Shown in pieces: positions 20,908 through 28,774 of a stretch of DNA of 33,291 bases. The notes under the pieces are model-generated. The model saw only the letters and a list, made by a program, of their open reading frames with translations. It was not told the DNA's origin and made no database searches. The translations under genes were made by a program, and so were the position numbers. This DNA is from Fibrobacter sp. (GTDB taxonomy: Bacteria; Fibrobacterota; Fibrobacteria; Fibrobacterales; Fibrobacteraceae), in contig NZ_JAFWOM010000143.1 in the NCBI RefSeq assembly GCF_017545445.1, positions 1 to 33,291 of the forward strand. The letters run 5' to 3'. Position 1 is the first letter of the stretch. Every line of letters starts with the position of its first letter.

Positions 20908-23361
20908 TTAATAACTTATATAACATTCCATATCGTCAGAAGCTTTAACTGTAAAAGTCACTCCATTGCAAACAGTTTTTACGGAACCTTCAATAGAACC
21001 AGACCCTTCAAATTCATGCACACCAACTTTTATCGATGCTTTTTTTGATTCGTCATCTTGATCATCAAAAGTACAGCTAAGGCTCGCTTTATCGCATTTT
21101 CCCTCCAGCATAGCTGTATATTTTCGGCCAGCATGCAGTTTAACGTTTATCTTGTCCGAGAAAACAATGGTCGAATCCGATACCCCTGCCCTTACCGACG
21201 GGCATGTCAACATTTGTGCCACACTGTAACTTTTGCCATCCACACTCACACTGCTATTGACAGCAACCGACGGCGTGACAATTTCAAACGTGTTAAACTT
21301 TTTATAGGCTTTGGCACCCGATGTTGTCACATCCTCAGATTCTTCACCAAAGTCCCATGAATAGCCGGAGACCTTGTAATCGCCCTCCTTGCAACCCGAA
21401 ACAGACCAAGTGACCGTGTGATTCGAGTCCAGCTTGGACGCCGAGCAAGCACACCCTGAAACAGCCTTTAATTTACCTTCATTGACACAGCGGACGTGTT
21501 TCAAAGCTTTTTGAGAATTCCCAGTACTCCAACTGCAACCCAACGATCCACAAGTATATGTAACATGGTATTGATTATCCGCAGCAAAGTATTCCGTTTT
21601 TTCAACAAAGGACAATTTTTCCCATTCCCTGCCAGCACTGATAAATTCATTTGTCGTGGGCAGGCGCCAGCCTTTCGGGCATGCGGCAAGAGCTTCATGC
21701 AAACTAAATTCGCTATTTCCTCCTGTTGTCAAATCTTCTGCCATCCACATTAAGGAATCAACTACAATTGTAGAAGGCATGGCATCTATCTTAACATCTT
21801 GATTCTGCAAGCAACGGACCGAAATACTTCCAAACTTAGCGCTTTCATCATACATAAACTCGTCTTTATCGAATGCAAGCTTGTAACCGCCTCCATAGTA
21901 ATCAGCACTCATAAAAAAGAATCGAGTATCGTCGCCGACGTAGCATCCGCCATTATCCCAGCAACTGCCGGCCGGGAGTGCCGCAAAGCCAAAGCGGTCC
22001 GTGCCAAGAGCCGCCGCTATGCGAGTCGAATCTAAGCTGCCCATCGAAGCATAACCATCACCAGGAATAGTCACGGTATCGCCTACAGCATACCAACCCG
22101 TAGTCGCCTTGAGGCTCACCCCGACAGGTTCGCCGCCATTGCTTCTGGACACATACGAAATAAATTCCACAAATTCCAAGGAATCGGGAATATGCCAACC
22201 ATCTGGGCAAAGCGACAAAATAGAGGATGCCCCCGCCTCGGATCCGGATTCAAAATTATACAGGCGGCCATATTTAGCACAGTTTTCTTTTTCGCGCATG
22301 GGACACAAACCATGGCCATCGTCATAATTCAAGTTTTCGGCAAACCATACCTGATTACCGATTCTAACAGTCTTGTACGTTTTCCCGTCGCGGGAATCCT
22401 TCACCGTGCCGGTCGTTTTAACTTCGGTTTTTGCGCTGGAGCTTTTAGGAGCGTCGGCCTTGCTGCTAGAACTTACCTTATCTGTTTTCGCGCTGCTGGA
22501 GGCAACAACTTTGCCGCTACTAGAACTGACAGATTTGCCGCTGCTGGAACTTGCCGCGTCGGCTTTTCCGCTACTGGAACCAGCCTTGTCACTTTTGGCA
22601 CTGCTGGAGTTCACAGCTTTTGCACTCGACTTGCCGTCGGAACCCTTATCGGACATGCTCGACGAAGACTTGCTCGACGAAGATTTCGCTGTCGGCTTGA
22701 CCTCTTTTTCAACAGATTCATTTTCATTCCATTTGCCATCGGTACAGACAAACGCTTGACGATCTTCGATTACAAAAGCGGTATTGCCATCGCGCTTGCG
22801 GGTGCAATTGGGCATTTCATCGCTTGACGAATAGGCCTCGCCTACGTTATTCCACTTGCCGTCAACACACAGACGAGCCTCGGAATCGACAAGAGCCAAA
22901 TTGCCGTTGCGGTCCTTGGTGCAGTTCGGCAATTTATCCTCAGATTTGTATGTCGGGATGGAGTCGCTATCCGCAGAAGATTCTATTTCGCGTTTTTCCC
23001 ACTTGCGGTCAGTGCAGACAAAAATTGCGGATTCATCGGTCACCCATACGGAATCACCTTCGTTCTTGGTAAGGCATGCGGACAAGTCATCTTCGGTCTT
23101 TACCGAATCCAGAATATCGTGATCGACTTCCCAGCGGCCATTGTCGCAGACGTACGCTTTCCGTTCGCCAAGAACTTCGGCAATGTCACCATTGCGATTT
23201 TTACTGCAGTTCGGCAAATCATCAGATGATTCGACCTGCAAGGAAACATTCCCCGCATCGGATTTACCACCTGTGCCAGAATCGTCACCACAAGCAGCGA
23301 GTGCAAGGAGCGAGGAGAGAGAAACGAGAAGATAGGGGAACGTTTGACGGTAAATTTTCAT
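20908..23361 (-). CDS. Surface lipoprotein with four Cys modules and a TIGR02145-type domain
   Basis: An 817-residue lipoprotein (LAAC, Cys 24). Residues ~45-225 hold four repeats of a ~30-residue Cys-pair module: 'LPNC-K-R-GD-A-V...A-VC-DG-W'. A Ser/Lys linker (~230-330) follows. Next is a domain of the F. succinogenes major paralogous family (TIGR02145), seen in 'VKDSRDGKTYKTVRIGNQVW', 'CPDGWHIPDSLEF', 'FGFAALPAG' and 'ISVRCLQ'. A second, partial copy follows ('DSLMWMAEDL', 'CPKGWRLPTTNEF', 'KHVRCVN'). The end carries PKD-like beta segments ('TVTWSVSGC', 'YSWDFGEES'). Start: AGAGG six or seven nt before the ATG. The ligand is unknown; a role in adhesion or carbohydrate binding is inference from surface location. 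Confidence 0.88.
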   Translation of the reverse strand: MKIYRQTFPYLLVSLSSLLALAACGDDSGTGGKSDAGNVSLQVESSDDLPNCSKNRNGDIAEVLGERKAYVCDNGRWEVDHDILDSVKTEDDLSACLTKNEGDSVWVTDESAIFVCTDRKWEKREIESSADSDSIPTYKSEDKLPNCTKDRNGNLALVDSEARLCVDGKWNNVGEAYSSSDEMPNCTRKRDGNTAFVIEDRQAFVCTDGKWNENESVEKEVKPTAKSSSSKSSSSMSDKGSDGKSSAKAVNSSSAKSDKAGSSSGKADAASSSSGKSVSSSSGKVVASSSAKTDKVSSSSKADAPKSSSAKTEVKTTGTVKDSRDGKTYKTVRIGNQVWFAENLNYDDGHGLCPMREKENCAKYGRLYNFESGSEAGASSILSLCPDGWHIPDSLEFVEFISYVSRSNGGEPVGVSLKATTGWYAVGDTVTIPGDGYASMGSLDSTRIAAALGTDRFGFAALPAGSCWDNGGCYVGDDTRFFFMSADYYGGGYKLAFDKDEFMYDESAKFGSISVRCLQNQDVKIDAMPSTIVVDSLMWMAEDLTTGGNSEFSLHEALAACPKGWRLPTTNEFISAGREWEKLSFVEKTEYFAADNQYHVTYTCGSLGCSWSTGNSQKALKHVRCVNEGKLKAVSGCACSASKLDSNHTVTWSVSGCKEGDYKVSGYSWDFGEESEDVTTSGAKAYKKFNTFEIVTPSVAVNSSVSVDGKSYSVAQMLTCPSVRAGVSDSTIVFSDKINVKLHAGRKYTAMLEGKCDKASLSCTFDDQDDESKKASIKVGVHEFEGSGSIEGSVKTVCNGVTFTVKASDDMECYISY

Positions 23362-23411
23362 CGAAAGCCTCTAATTCCAACGACCTGTTAAATTTTTATA
23401 CCAAACATAAT
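23362..23411 (-). promoter_or_regulatory. Duplicated leader of the Cys-module lipoprotein genes, copy 1
   Basis: The ~50 bp before this start codon (TGATTATGTTTGG...ATTTAAC...GTTGGAA...AGAGGCTTTC) are nearly the same as 25046-25097 before the next paralogue. The conserved part includes the ribosome-binding site and an AT-rich tract. This implies the promoter region was duplicated with the gene. Confidence 0.55.
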
Positions 23412-23446
23412 CAAAAAAACATCATCACGATTTTGCACGTTTCTGA

Positions 23447-25045
23447 TTACTGCACGCCGCAAGTTGCCGGAACGTTAAGTATAAATTCCAGCACAGCCCC
23501 TTTAACAAGTTCACCAGCCGGCATAGCCACTGCGATATAATCATGACCTTTAATAGCAACCTTATTTACCGTTCCTTCGAGTTCACCGGAAGGTGAATCA
23601 ACGCGACTTACATTGCAGAACACGGTGTTGTTGTAAGCATCAGTATCCAAAACAACTCTCGAAGTCCCTTTCGGCAATTGAATTGCACCTGAGCCTTGTG
23701 ATGCTTTAATCTCAAATTCAGGACCCTCAGTAATCTTTACAGACGGGCAAGTCACTTCAACCATGGTGTTGTCGCTATTCTTTACAATAAGCTTCGGTGC
23801 ATAAGCTTTAGTCGCTGCAGAAAAGGTCTTGGTATAGGCGTCTGCGCCTGCGGCACCGTCCCATTCATACGACAATTCCAAACCCGTGCCAGTGGAACAA
23901 CCAGATACGTTCCACGTTACGTCTGGAGTTGCAGTAAAATCCACCGATCCAGCCTCGGTCGAGCACTTACAACCGGTAATCTGTGCACCATTGACCTGAA
24001 CCGGATCGCAATTGATATTAAAGGTTTCCTTCGATGTAGAAAGAACAAGCTTTGCTGAATGCAGTCCAGAAGTCTCATACACAACAGCATCGCTAACGGA
24101 CACCGTACCTTTGCTTTCAAACGATTCAGGCGTGCCCCCTGGAGTGGACCACTTAAAAATTGCATCAAGCAAATCGGTAGCCTTAACGTTTCCACCAACA
24201 GTATATTTCCAAACGACGGTTTCGCCTTGCTCCACAACAGACTTAGTAGGAGCGCATGTACCACCACCAGTGAGAATCGGTGCAGCCGAGCTAGAGGACT
24301 CGACCTTCTTGCTGCTCGAAGACTTGCAGTCGCTAGACTTTTCAACGACCTTAGAGCTTGACGATGAACTCACAGCTTTCTTACTGCTACTTGAAGGCTT
24401 GCTAGCACTGGATGACGAACTCGTCTTAGTGACAGAGCTTGACGAAGCAGCATCCTTTTTGCTACTGCTACTCGTCTTCCCGGACTCTAAGGTCACTGAG
24501 CCTGTCGAAGTGCCAGAATCGGCTTTTTTGCTACTGCTGCTAGAAGACTTGCTAGCACTGGACGATCCCGCTTTCTTAGAACTAGACGACACCGCTTTCA
24601 CACTGCTGCTCGACGCTGTTTTTTTAGAGGACGAAGACTCTTTTTCTTTAGAGTCGCTATCCGCAGAAGATTCTATTTCGCGTTTTTCCCACTTGCGGTC
24701 AGTGCAGACAAATACTGCAGATTCATCAGTCACCCATAGGGAATCGCCTTCGTTCTTAGACTGGCATACGGTCAAGTCATCTTCGGTCTTTACCGAATCC
24801 AAAATATCATAATCGACTTCCCAGCGGCCATTGTCGCAAACATACGCTTTCCGTTCGCCAAGAACTTCGGCAATATCGCCATTGCGATTTTTGCTACAGT
24901 TCGGCAGTTCATCAAAGTTCTCCACTTGCAAATCAACATTGCTAACCACAGTCGTGCTGTTGCTGCCGGAATCATCACCGCAAGCTGCAAGGAGCAAGGA
25001 GAGAGAAACGAAAAGATAGGGGAACGTTTGACGGTAGATTTTCAT
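23447..25045 (-). CDS. Surface lipoprotein with two Cys modules and a PKD/Ig-like C-terminal region
   Basis: A 532-residue lipoprotein (LAAC, Cys 22). Residues 1-~130 are nearly identical to those of the downstream 817-residue paralogue: signal peptide, 'LPNCSKNRNGDIAEVLGERK' and the second module ending 'FVCTDRKWEKREIESSADS'. A long Ser/Lys linker (~135-255) follows. There is no TIGR02145-type domain. The C-terminal ~270 residues look like two beta-sandwich domains of PKD/Ig type ('GETVVWKYTVGG', 'AIFKWSTPGG', 'DVTWNVSGC', 'LSYEWDGAAG') with paired Cys. The same N-terminal anchor therefore carries a different effector region. Function unknown. Confidence 0.86.
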   Translation of the reverse strand: MKIYRQTFPYLFVSLSLLLAACGDDSGSNSTTVVSNVDLQVENFDELPNCSKNRNGDIAEVLGERKAYVCDNGRWEVDYDILDSVKTEDDLTVCQSKNEGDSLWVTDESAVFVCTDRKWEKREIESSADSDSKEKESSSSKKTASSSSVKAVSSSSKKAGSSSASKSSSSSSKKADSGTSTGSVTLESGKTSSSSKKDAASSSSVTKTSSSSSASKPSSSSKKAVSSSSSSKVVEKSSDCKSSSSKKVESSSSAAPILTGGGTCAPTKSVVEQGETVVWKYTVGGNVKATDLLDAIFKWSTPGGTPESFESKGTVSVSDAVVYETSGLHSAKLVLSTSKETFNINCDPVQVNGAQITGCKCSTEAGSVDFTATPDVTWNVSGCSTGTGLELSYEWDGAAGADAYTKTFSAATKAYAPKLIVKNSDNTMVEVTCPSVKITEGPEFEIKASQGSGAIQLPKGTSRVVLDTDAYNNTVFCNVSRVDSPSGELEGTVNKVAIKGHDYIAVAMPAGELVKGAVLEFILNVPATCGVQ

Positions 25046-25097
25046 TGAAAGCCTCTATTTCCAACGGAACGTTAAATTTATTATGTCAAACATAATC
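25046..25097 (-). promoter_or_regulatory. Duplicated leader of the Cys-module lipoprotein genes, copy 2
   Basis: Near-identical to 23362-23411. It contains TTATGT-CAA-ACATAA (a small palindrome around 25081-25095) and AGAGG before the ATG. The stretch from 25098 to 25250 beyond it is AT-rich with no gene. Confidence 0.55.
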
Positions 25098-25252
25098 AAA
25101 AAAAGGAGCGATGTCAAAGTTTTTGAGCGGCAGGATTTTTCAGTCTTGTATCATTCGCAAATCATTTTGTTTCATTCATCAAAAATAATTTTTTATATAT
25201 TAAAATTTTTGCAGTTTTTATTTAAAAATCGCATTTTTTGTATCACAATCTA

Positions 25253-25286
25253 TTGACTTTCGCATTTTTTGAAGCTATATTATAAT
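25253..25286 (+). promoter_or_regulatory. Sigma-70-type promoter for the TIGR02147 gene
   Basis: TTGACT (25253-25258), 17-bp spacer, TATATT (25276-25281), overlapped by TATAAT (25281-25286). It is on the correct strand, about 120 bp before the start codon. The transcript would carry the REP palindrome and the CCTAACCC-type repeats in its leader. Confidence 0.65.
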
Positions 25287-25316
25287 CAAGCAGGAGAACG
25301 CGATCATTAACAGACG

Positions 25317-25401
25317 ACCCCGGAATAAATCCGGGGTGACAGTCATAAAGCCTATTACCTAAACCCTAACCCCTAAAACCTATCACCTAACCCCTAACGA
25401 C
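25317..25401 (+). repeat. REP palindrome and CCTAACCC-word leader
   Basis: ACCCCGGA (25317-25324) pairs with TCCGGGGT (25330-25337), followed by GACAG. From ~25352 to 25401 the leader is a degenerate repeat of the word CCTAACCC/CCTAAAAC ending next to the ATG at 25403. No clear Shine-Dalgarno is present. Confidence 0.65.
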
Positions 25402-25402
25402 C

Positions 25403-26215
25403 ATGAAACCGATAACCGAATATCAAGATTACCGCCACTACATGCAGGATTTCTACGAAGAGCAAAAGAAATCCGGCTTTACCTGGCGTGAATTTTCGAA
25501 AGATGCCGGCTTCGCTTCGCCGTCTTACCTCAAGCTTGTATGCGAAGGCAAGAGTTCGCTGAGCCGCGTGGGGGTTCCGCGAGTCGCCGCCGCCATGAAG
25601 CTTTCGGGGTTTGAACTCGCTTACTTCGAAAAAATGGTCGAATTCGGGAACGCCGCAAACGACGAAAAGAAAACAGCGGCTTTCGCGGACCTCAACCGCA
25701 TCGCCAAGGAGCAAAAGGCACGAGTCATCGACGCGGACATGTTCAACTACTACGAATCCGCCATCAACTCCATTGTCCGCGAACTCGCCCCGCTGATGCC
25801 AGGCGCCCTCCCGCTTGAAATAGCAAAAAAAATCAAGCACGCCTTCACGGCACAGCAAGTCCGCGATTCGCTAGCGCTGCTCACCAAAGCGAATTTCCTC
25901 AAGGAAACCGCCGAAAATACGTACCAGCAAACGGACAAGGCAATCACCGGTTCATCCGAGGCGATTCCGCTTGCGCTCCGTGCCATGAACCGCGAAATGA
26001 GCGACCTCGCCAAGGAAGCCATCGACAAAATCGACGTGAACGAAAGAAACATTTCGGGAGTCACGATGGGCATCAACGCAGAAACGCTCACTCTGATTTC
26101 CGACGAAATAAACAACTGCCGCAAACGTGTCATCGCTCTTGCCAACGAATGCAAAAAAATCGACCAAGTTTACCGTCTGAACTTGCAACTATTTCCGTTG
26201 ACAGACAAAGTATAG
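25403..26215 (+). CDS. TIGR02147/DUF4423-family protein (putative regulator)
   Basis: The 270-residue protein belongs by appearance to the TIGR02147 paralogous family first described in F. succinogenes. Evidence is 'ITEYQDYRHYMQDFYEEQK', 'FTWREFSKDAGFASPSYLKLVCEGKSSLS' (a helix-turn-helix-like start), 'YFEKMVEFGNA', 'FNYYESAINSIVRELAPLMPG', 'ALLTKANFLKE' and the typical C-terminal 'MGINAETLTLISDEINNCRKRVIALA'. The function is not established; a regulatory role is suggested by the N-terminal HTH-like region. The gene is followed 11 bp later by a lipoprotein gene, and the two form an operon. A good promoter lies at 25253-25281. Confidence 0.88.
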   Translation: MKPITEYQDYRHYMQDFYEEQKKSGFTWREFSKDAGFASPSYLKLVCEGKSSLSRVGVPRVAAAMKLSGFELAYFEKMVEFGNAANDEKKTAAFADLNRIAKEQKARVIDADMFNYYESAINSIVRELAPLMPGALPLEIAKKIKHAFTAQQVRDSLALLTKANFLKETAENTYQQTDKAITGSSEAIPLALRAMNREMSDLAKEAIDKIDVNERNISGVTMGINAETLTLISDEINNCRKRVIALANECKKIDQVYRLNLQLFPLTDKV

Positions 26216-26226
26216 AGGAAACGATT

Positions 26227-26919
26227 ATGAATTATGCAAATATTTTGTCCACCACAGTTGCCGCATTCGCAAGATTTACAGCGATTTCATTTTCGCAAAT
26301 CGCAATCCTGTTCTTCGCAACCGCCACCTTAGCCGCGACATTCCTTACGGCCTGCGGGAACGACAATACCGCAGGAACCGACGAACAGCCGAACGCCATT
26401 ACAGCAAAAATCGACGCAGCCATCGATAGCGCTTCTGCCATCTGGTTCCAAGGCAAAAAAACATTCACTGTCGATTCGAAAACGACCATTCTCCCCCCAT
26501 CCTACGATATAGGCTTTTATCCAGACTCGTCAGCACAACATACAAGTTTGCTCGCAGGAGTAAAGACCGAACACGGGATATTGCGGCACATTGAAATCGA
26601 TAATTTTGCAGCACTCAGTTGTGAAACAGAAGAAACATGGTTCGCTTACATAGTCCAAGTTACGAGTTCGCTTATACAAAAAACATTTGCGATTCCCGAT
26701 ACCGCGGCAACATCAACAGCAACTGAATTCGAAGCGGATTGCGTCCACGAAAATGGGAAATTTATTACAGAAACAGAAAGGAGTACCGAAGGGCAGCAAA
26801 GCTACAGTTGCAAAATAGCACCGACTAAAGAAAACCTAGTCAAGAATAACGCCATACAATACACCGATCCGAACTGGGAAAAATACGGAAAGCTGATTAT
26901 AGGAATTTGTAGAGAATAA
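26227..26919 (+). CDS. Cys-rich lipoprotein linked to the TIGR02147 gene
   Basis: A 230-residue lipoprotein. The signal region is long (Cys 43 in LTAC), with charged or polar residues before the hydrophobic core. The frame opens at 26149 inside the upstream gene, but AGAGGAA six nt before the ATG at 26227 fixes the start. The C-terminal half has 'LSCETEE', 'EADCVHENGKFITETER', 'YSCKIAP' and 'YTDPNWEKYGKLIIGICRE'. The same order of Cys and DP-W motifs occurs in the 244-residue lipoprotein at 27315, so they are distant paralogues. Function unknown; its partner gene suggests it is the output or sensor arm of a two-gene unit. Confidence 0.82.
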   Translation: MNYANILSTTVAAFARFTAISFSQIAILFFATATLAATFLTACGNDNTAGTDEQPNAITAKIDAAIDSASAIWFQGKKTFTVDSKTTILPPSYDIGFYPDSSAQHTSLLAGVKTEHGILRHIEIDNFAALSCETEETWFAYIVQVTSSLIQKTFAIPDTAATSTATEFEADCVHENGKFITETERSTEGQQSYSCKIAPTKENLVKNNAIQYTDPNWEKYGKLIIGICRE

Positions 26920-26984
26920 AGGAGATGAATAAAGGAAATTCACGCAATTATCCATGTCTAGAAGCACGATACTTTGTTCTATTA

Positions 26985-27222
26985 TATACTAAAATCAAAT
27001 TTTTGATGTTTAGTATGTAAAAATGAACGAAAAATGCCAATCAGAAGCGTTAAAATAGCCTTTGGGAGTCATTTTTAATCAAAAAAGCTATAAAAAAGGC
27101 TTTTTTCAAGCAAAAATTACATACTAAACTCGTTAAAAAAGCGTTTTAATATGTAACGCATAAAATCACAAGTCATCAATTACATATCAAAACGACCAAA
27201 TAACGTTTTTAGTATGTAAAAC
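26985..27222. promoter_or_regulatory. Array of alternating TTTAGTATGTAA-like sites
   Basis: The 395-bp spacer holds six related words in alternating orientation: reverse at ~26985-26994, forward 27008-27020, reverse 27115-27130, forward 27142-27157, reverse 27178-27194, forward 27204-27222. Neighbouring pairs form inverted repeats with arms of about 11-15 bp. The array lies between two distantly paralogous lipoprotein genes and ends about 90 bp before the second. It could be an operator array or a set of small inverted-repeat elements. Confidence 0.6.
27081..27106 (+). terminator. Possible terminator inside the site array
   Basis: AAAAAAGC (27081-27088) pairs with GCTTTTTT (27099-27106). It would end the TIGR02147-lipoprotein transcript about 165 bp past the last stop. 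The stem is mostly A-T, so it is weak. Confidence 0.4.
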
Positions 27223-27314
27223 AAACACAAAGTTCCATAAGAATTCTAAAACAGAGTCAGGATTTCACCTCCTGGCCGTTATGGAGTACAACTTATCAAG
27301 AAGGAGAAAAAATC

Positions 27315-28049
27315 ATGAATACCACAACCATCACCAAATCAATCACAAGAACAATCATCGGAGCCGCAGTTGCATTGCTTGCGGCGTGTTCGTCAAGTCC
27401 ATCGACCGCACCGGAAGCATCCGCCGCTAAAACATCAAGCGGGTCGAACGCACAAGTACGCATCGATTCCACTGACTCGACATCCGCTCCGCCAACATTG
27501 ACCGTTTCCGCCGAAACCGAAGAGACTCTCGAAAGCTGGCTGAACGGCAACCCGATAAGTAACGGCATTACAGTGGATAATTGGTGCTATCCGGAGAACC
27601 CAGAAGATCCCTTATGGTGCTTGCCATACCGAATCCGGCTAGAAAGCGGAACCGTAGCAAACGTCTATGGCGGCAGTGCCAATGTAATCATGTGCGAAAC
27701 CGAAACAGACACCATTTCATATTCCGTCCATTTGCACAACAACATCATCACGAAAAAATGGACGAACCCGCTTTTCGATACCGAAGCGTTCCGCCAATCC
27801 AAAACGCAATTCAAGCAATCTTGCAAAGCCGAATTCGGCGATATCACGGAAGAAACAGAAACAAAAATCGCTTGCGATATAAAAATAGAGCCAATTCCAT
27901 CCCCGAAGGATTCCTCGAATCAATCCCCACGATACTTCTTGCCGCATCTATCCTACAATTACGAAGACCCGAGCTGGACGAATTTTGCCACTAAAACAGT
28001 CGAAAGATGCAGAATTCGCCCACAAATCGAGCCTGTATGGCATGATTAG
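27315..28049 (+). CDS. Cys-rich lipoprotein, distant paralogue
   Basis: A 244-residue lipoprotein (LAAC, Cys 25) with a Ser/Thr/Ala-rich tether. GAAGGAG lies just upstream of the ATG. The C-terminal half has 'IMCETETDT', 'FKQSCKAEFGDITEETET', 'IACDIKIEP', 'YNYEDPSWTNFATKTVERC'. These match the order and spacing class of motifs in the lipoprotein at 26227. The middle has additional Cys in 'DNWCYPENPEDPLWCLPYRIRL'. Function unknown. It probably has its own promoter near the alternating-site array. Confidence 0.82.
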   Translation: MNTTTITKSITRTIIGAAVALLAACSSSPSTAPEASAAKTSSGSNAQVRIDSTDSTSAPPTLTVSAETEETLESWLNGNPISNGITVDNWCYPENPEDPLWCLPYRIRLESGTVANVYGGSANVIMCETETDTISYSVHLHNNIITKKWTNPLFDTEAFRQSKTQFKQSCKAEFGDITEETETKIACDIKIEPIPSPKDSSNQSPRYFLPHLSYNYEDPSWTNFATKTVERCRIRPQIEPVWHD

Positions 28050-28104
28050 AATTCCTGATGATTATTTTGGATGGTGAGCCCATTTCTGCGGCTACATTTG
28101 TCTT

Positions 28105-28202
28105 AAAACTAGTCGTGGCACTACTTCGTAGTGCAGACTGCTGCACCTCGGTCATGGAAATAAGCTTAGCTTATTTCCGCGACGCTCGACTTGCTAGTCT
28201 TT
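28105..28202. repeat. Multi-hairpin element C
   Basis: AAAACTAG (28105-28112) faces CTAGTCTTT (28194-28202) with one bulge. AGTCG (28111-28115) faces CGACT (28187-28191). Inside are GCACTAC-TTC-GTAGTGC (28118-28134) and GGAAATAAGC-TTA-GCTTATTTCC (28156-28178). The layout is the same as in elements A and B. It overlaps the stop codon of the domain remnant at 28194. Confidence 0.6.
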
Positions 28203-28325
28203 GACGCAACGAACTGAAAAACCATACAGCTCGCTGTGTTCCGTGGAGGTCAAGCATGCAGCGTCGTTGACGTAGAGCAAGTACATATGGTACGCGTTGC
28301 CGCTACTCTCAGTAGAACTCCAGAA
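28194..28325 (-). pseudogene. Remnant of a TIGR02145-type domain (C-terminal ~43 residues)
   Basis: Read on the minus strand from 28325 to the TAG at 28194, the sequence gives FWSSTESSGNAYHMYLLY..., then YGFSVRCVKD and stop. This matches the end of the domains in the 695-residue lipoprotein (FWSSTESN...GFSVRCVK). No start, signal peptide or upstream part remains; the 5' side joins directly to the GAGACGAGGGACGAG repeats. It is a broken duplicate, not a gene. Confidence 0.8.
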
Positions 28326-28636
28326 GAGACGAGGGACGAGAGACGAGGGACAAGAGATATTGCCTCTTTTATCTTTGCGTGATACGCCATTTTTTCTCTT
28401 TCGTCTCTAGTCTGTAGCGAGCTAGCGAGCGTTCTTTCGTCTAACACACCCTTGAGAATTTCAAGGTTCTCGCCAGTCTCGGAAAAAACACGACGAAGGT
28501 TGTCTGTCTGGAGGAGAGACGAGAGACGAGGGACGAGAGATATCGCCTCTTTCATCTTTGCGTGATACGCCATTTTTTCTCTTTCGTCTCTAGTCTGTAG
28601 CGAGCTAGCGAGCGTTCTTTCGTCTAAATTACTCAT
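28326..28636 (-). repeat. Tandem 183-bp repeat with a doubtful open frame
   Basis: A ~115-bp block containing GATACGCCATTTTTTCTC occurs twice, 183 bp apart (28381 and 28564). 183 is 61 codons, so a minus-strand frame (start 28636) reads the same segment twice: DERTLASSLQTRDEREKMAY and onward. The frame then runs into the domain remnant in the wrong phase and ends near 28250. The blocks include degenerate CTCTCGTC words also seen before ffh and rimM. I regard it as repeat-derived, though AAGG lies 8 nt before the ATG. 28637-28774 holds no clear gene. Confidence 0.55.
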
Positions 28637-28774
28637 ATCTAAACCTTGCAGGTCTCCTTTTCCATCAGAATCTGAGCCATTTCAAAGGATTCCTGAACCA
28701 TCGTGCAATATATACAAATTTTGGGCATGATATAAGGGGAAGGAAAAGTCCCCACAACGCCCCCAAAAATTTGC

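Noticed and set aside
22425..22700. Ser-codon repeats in the lipoprotein genes as DNA minisatellites or regulatory repeats
   Set aside because: They are coding Ser-rich linkers in intact frames, typical for Fibrobacter surface proteins; the repeat arises from amino acid content.
25352..25401. Telomere-like CCTAACCC repeats as a chromosome end
   Set aside because: The tract is short and degenerate, lies directly before a start codon, and similar word repeats of other sequence precede other genes.
28639..28728. 29-codon minus-strand frame (MPKICIYCTMVQESFEMAQ...)
   Set aside because: No ribosome-binding site or recognisable family, and it adjoins a repeat-derived frame; it could be a gene fragment but cannot be supported.
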